Positions 7,690 through 8,879 of a DNA stretch of 8,879 nucleotides are shown piece after piece (the stretch's first letter is position 1; the number at the start of each line of letters is the position of its first letter). Below the pieces are notes generated by a model. The model saw nothing but the letters and a program-made list of their open reading frames with translations, had not been told where the DNA came from and made no database searches. The translations under genes and the position numbers were made by a program. Origin of the DNA: an uncultured Actinomyces sp. (GTDB taxonomy: Bacteria > Actinomycetota > Actinomycetes > Actinomycetales > Actinomycetaceae); contig CALBAF010000597.1 of NCBI GenBank assembly GCA_937926415.1, positions 1 to 8,879 of the forward strand, read 5' to 3'.

Positions 7690-7986
7690 ATGTGGAACAT
7701 CTTCGGTGACGGACCCCTGGAGTGGTCCGAGGACGCCGACGCGGCGCTGTATGCCCGCATTGACGGTCCCCTTGCGTGGCAGCAGCACGCTCTCTGTGCA
7801 CAGACGGATCCTGAGGCGTTTTTCCCCGAAAAGGGCGGTTCCACTCGCGAGGCTAAGGCCGTTTGTCAGGCCTGCCAGGTGCGTGAAGAGTGCCTAGAAT
7901 ACGCGCTGGCTAACGACGAGCGCTTTGGTATTTGGGGTGGCATGTCTGAGCGCGAGAGGCGGCGCCTGCGCCGTATGGCCGGTTGA
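7690..7986 (+). CDS. whiB: WhiB-family iron-sulfur transcription regulator (WhiB2/WhmD type)
   Basis: A 98-residue Wbl protein. The four cluster-binding cysteines are Cys36, Cys59, Cys62 and Cys68 (C-x22-C-x2-C-x5-C), followed by the turn GIWGG (80-84) and a basic tail (RERRRLRR) that contacts DNA. The segment DPEAFFPEKGGSTREAK and FGIWGGMSERERRRL is typical of the subgroup containing Streptomyces WhiB and mycobacterial WhiB2/WhmD, which hold a [4Fe-4S] cluster, bind the housekeeping sigma factor and control septation and division genes, in Streptomyces together with WhiA. The start is fixed by AAGGAG 8 nt upstream. Its TGA overlaps the TTG of the next glycosyltransferase gene. The extra ~15 N-terminal acidic residues before the core are not diagnostic. 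Confidence 0.96.
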   Translation: MWNIFGDGPLEWSEDADAALYARIDGPLAWQQHALCAQTDPEAFFPEKGGSTREAKAVCQACQVREECLEYALANDERFGIWGGMSERERRRLRRMAG

Positions 7987-8879
7987 GTCCGACGCAGCGC
8001 TCTGTCGGTGCGATCCTCGTCACAAGGGGAGAAGCGCCGCTCACCCAGTCCGTTTTGCGGGCCATCGAGAATCAATCGGTGGCCCCGCATTCGTTGACCA
8101 TCATCGACGTCGCAGGACGCCACGTCACTCCTTTCCCGGCTGATCGGGTTCCCGAGGGAGCTCAGCTCGTGCGCGTCGGTCGCGCTCGCAACCTGGGCGA
8201 CGCCATCAAGCGAGCGCGTGCGCAGGAAGCCGCTTTCACCTCGGAGCAGTGGTGGTGGATCCTCCACGAAGACAGCGCCCCCGAGCCCGAGTGCCTCGAC
8301 GAACTCATCCAGGCTGCCGCCGTCGGTAAGACCGTCGGAGCCGTCGGCGTTAAACAGATGAGCTGGGATGGTAGCCGCCTTCTCGAGCTCGGAATCTTTG
8401 CCACGGCCAGTGCCCGCCGCCTCGAGCGTATCGGCGATGACGACATCGACCAGGGACAGCACGACGGCACGAGCGACGTCCTCGGTGTCGGAACAGCCGG
8501 TCTGTTCATCAGCGCCGAGGCCTACGAGACCGTCGGCGGCTTCGACACCGCGCTCGGGCCCTTCGGTGACGGCCTCGACCTCGGTCGACGTCTCCACCTG
8601 GCCGGCTACCGCGTCATCGTGGCTCCCAAGGCGCGCGTGCGTCACGCCCGCGTCTCCCTGTACTCCGGCCTCGGCGCAGCGCACGACACTGACCACAGCG
8701 AGCCGACGGGCGACGTCTCTGACGCGGTCATTGACGGCAATGACGCGACCGATGGTTCCTTCCTCAAGCGTCGCTACGCCCAGATGTACAACTGGTGCAA
8801 GGCCGTGCCCGCTCTCGCTCTTCCGTTCCTTGCCCTGTGGCTTCTCCTGTGGACTCCCGCGCGTGCCCTGGGGCGCTTC
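7983..8879 (+). CDS. Family 2 glycosyltransferase entering a membrane domain, 3' end missing
   Basis: The frame from TTG 7983 is open for 299 codons to the window end, so the gene is cut at its 3' side. The TTG overlaps the whiB stop (TTGA); an in-frame TGA at 7947-7949 rules out an earlier start, and later starts would remove the first strand GAILVTRGEAPL (9-20). Further family 2 features are the acidic HED in WWWILHEDSAPEP (90-102), GTAGLFISAEAYETVGGFD (170-188), GDGLDLGRRLHLAGYRV with acidic residues 196 and 199, and a conserved RHAR. Residues about 274-296 are the first transmembrane segment. I remember large proteins of this design, with a multi-spanning C-terminal part, next to whiB in other actinobacteria, where they are thought to build wall polymers; wbbL-type rhamnosyltransferases lie in the equivalent mycobacterial region. 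Donor and acceptor are unknown. Confidence 0.9.
   Translation, partial: MSPTQRSVGAILVTRGEAPLTQSVLRAIENQSVAPHSLTIIDVAGRHVTPFPADRVPEGAQLVRVGRARNLGDAIKRARAQEAAFTSEQWWWILHEDSAPEPECLDELIQAAAVGKTVGAVGVKQMSWDGSRLLELGIFATASARRLERIGDDDIDQGQHDGTSDVLGVGTAGLFISAEAYETVGGFDTALGPFGDGLDLGRRLHLAGYRVIVAPKARVRHARVSLYSGLGAAHDTDHSEPTGDVSDAVIDGNDATDGSFLKRRYAQMYNWCKAVPALALPFLALWLLLWTPARALGRF

Noticed and set aside
7866..8696. Minus-strand frame of 276 codons over the end of whiB and the last glycosyltransferase
   Set aside because: The plus strand carries two recognisable genes here; the minus frame is a shadow with no domain.

Overview
The window is high-G+C DNA from an actinobacterium. A WhiB-family iron-sulfur regulator, a TIGR03089-type protein (a family I know only from Actinobacteria), a Gram-positive-type RmlB, and a C40 peptidase with WY-rich cell-wall-binding repeats together suggest an Actinomyces/Schaalia-like oral actinomycete. 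The genus is an inference from gene content, not something I could search. No rRNA, tRNA, CRISPR array, insertion sequence or phage gene was seen.

Layout. Positions 1-1209 (+) hold the 3' part of a secreted NlpC/P60 peptidoglycan hydrolase with cell-wall-binding repeats and a peptidoglycan-binding domain. A perfect 14-bp hairpin at 1225-1270 separates it from a leftward block. In transcription order that block is a lipoprotein (4569-3976), a DUF2142-like polytopic membrane protein (3891-2338) and a family 2 glycosyltransferase with a C-terminal coiled coil (2341-1295). The last two overlap by ATGA and are probably translationally coupled. A divergent intergenic region then leads to rmlB (4777-5784, +) and an RgpB-like rhamnosyltransferase (5816-6763, +). 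This pair converges tail-to-tail, 3 bp apart, on a TIGR03089-family gene (7498-6767, -). That gene is divergent from whiB (7690-7986, +). whiB overlaps by TTGA with a third family 2 glycosyltransferase (7983 to the window end, +), which starts to enter a membrane domain where the window stops.

How it fits together. Most of the window serves the cell envelope: dTDP-rhamnose precursor synthesis (RmlB), cytoplasmic sugar transferases, a putative membrane glycosyltransferase-C-like protein, and a wall hydrolase. The regulator WhiB, linked in other actinobacteria to septation and cell division, sits in the same transcription unit as a wall-polymer glycosyltransferase. The neighbourhood resembles the conserved actinobacterial whiB2 / rhamnosyltransferase / Rv3268 region as I remember it from Mycobacterium tuberculosis.

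Nothing here is a clearly new system. The most interesting signals are regulatory: a near-consensus whiB promoter with a 10-bp palindrome reaching into its -10 box, a -10 box placed for a leaderless TIGR03089 mRNA, and stop/start overlaps tying regulator to transferase and membrane protein to transferase.
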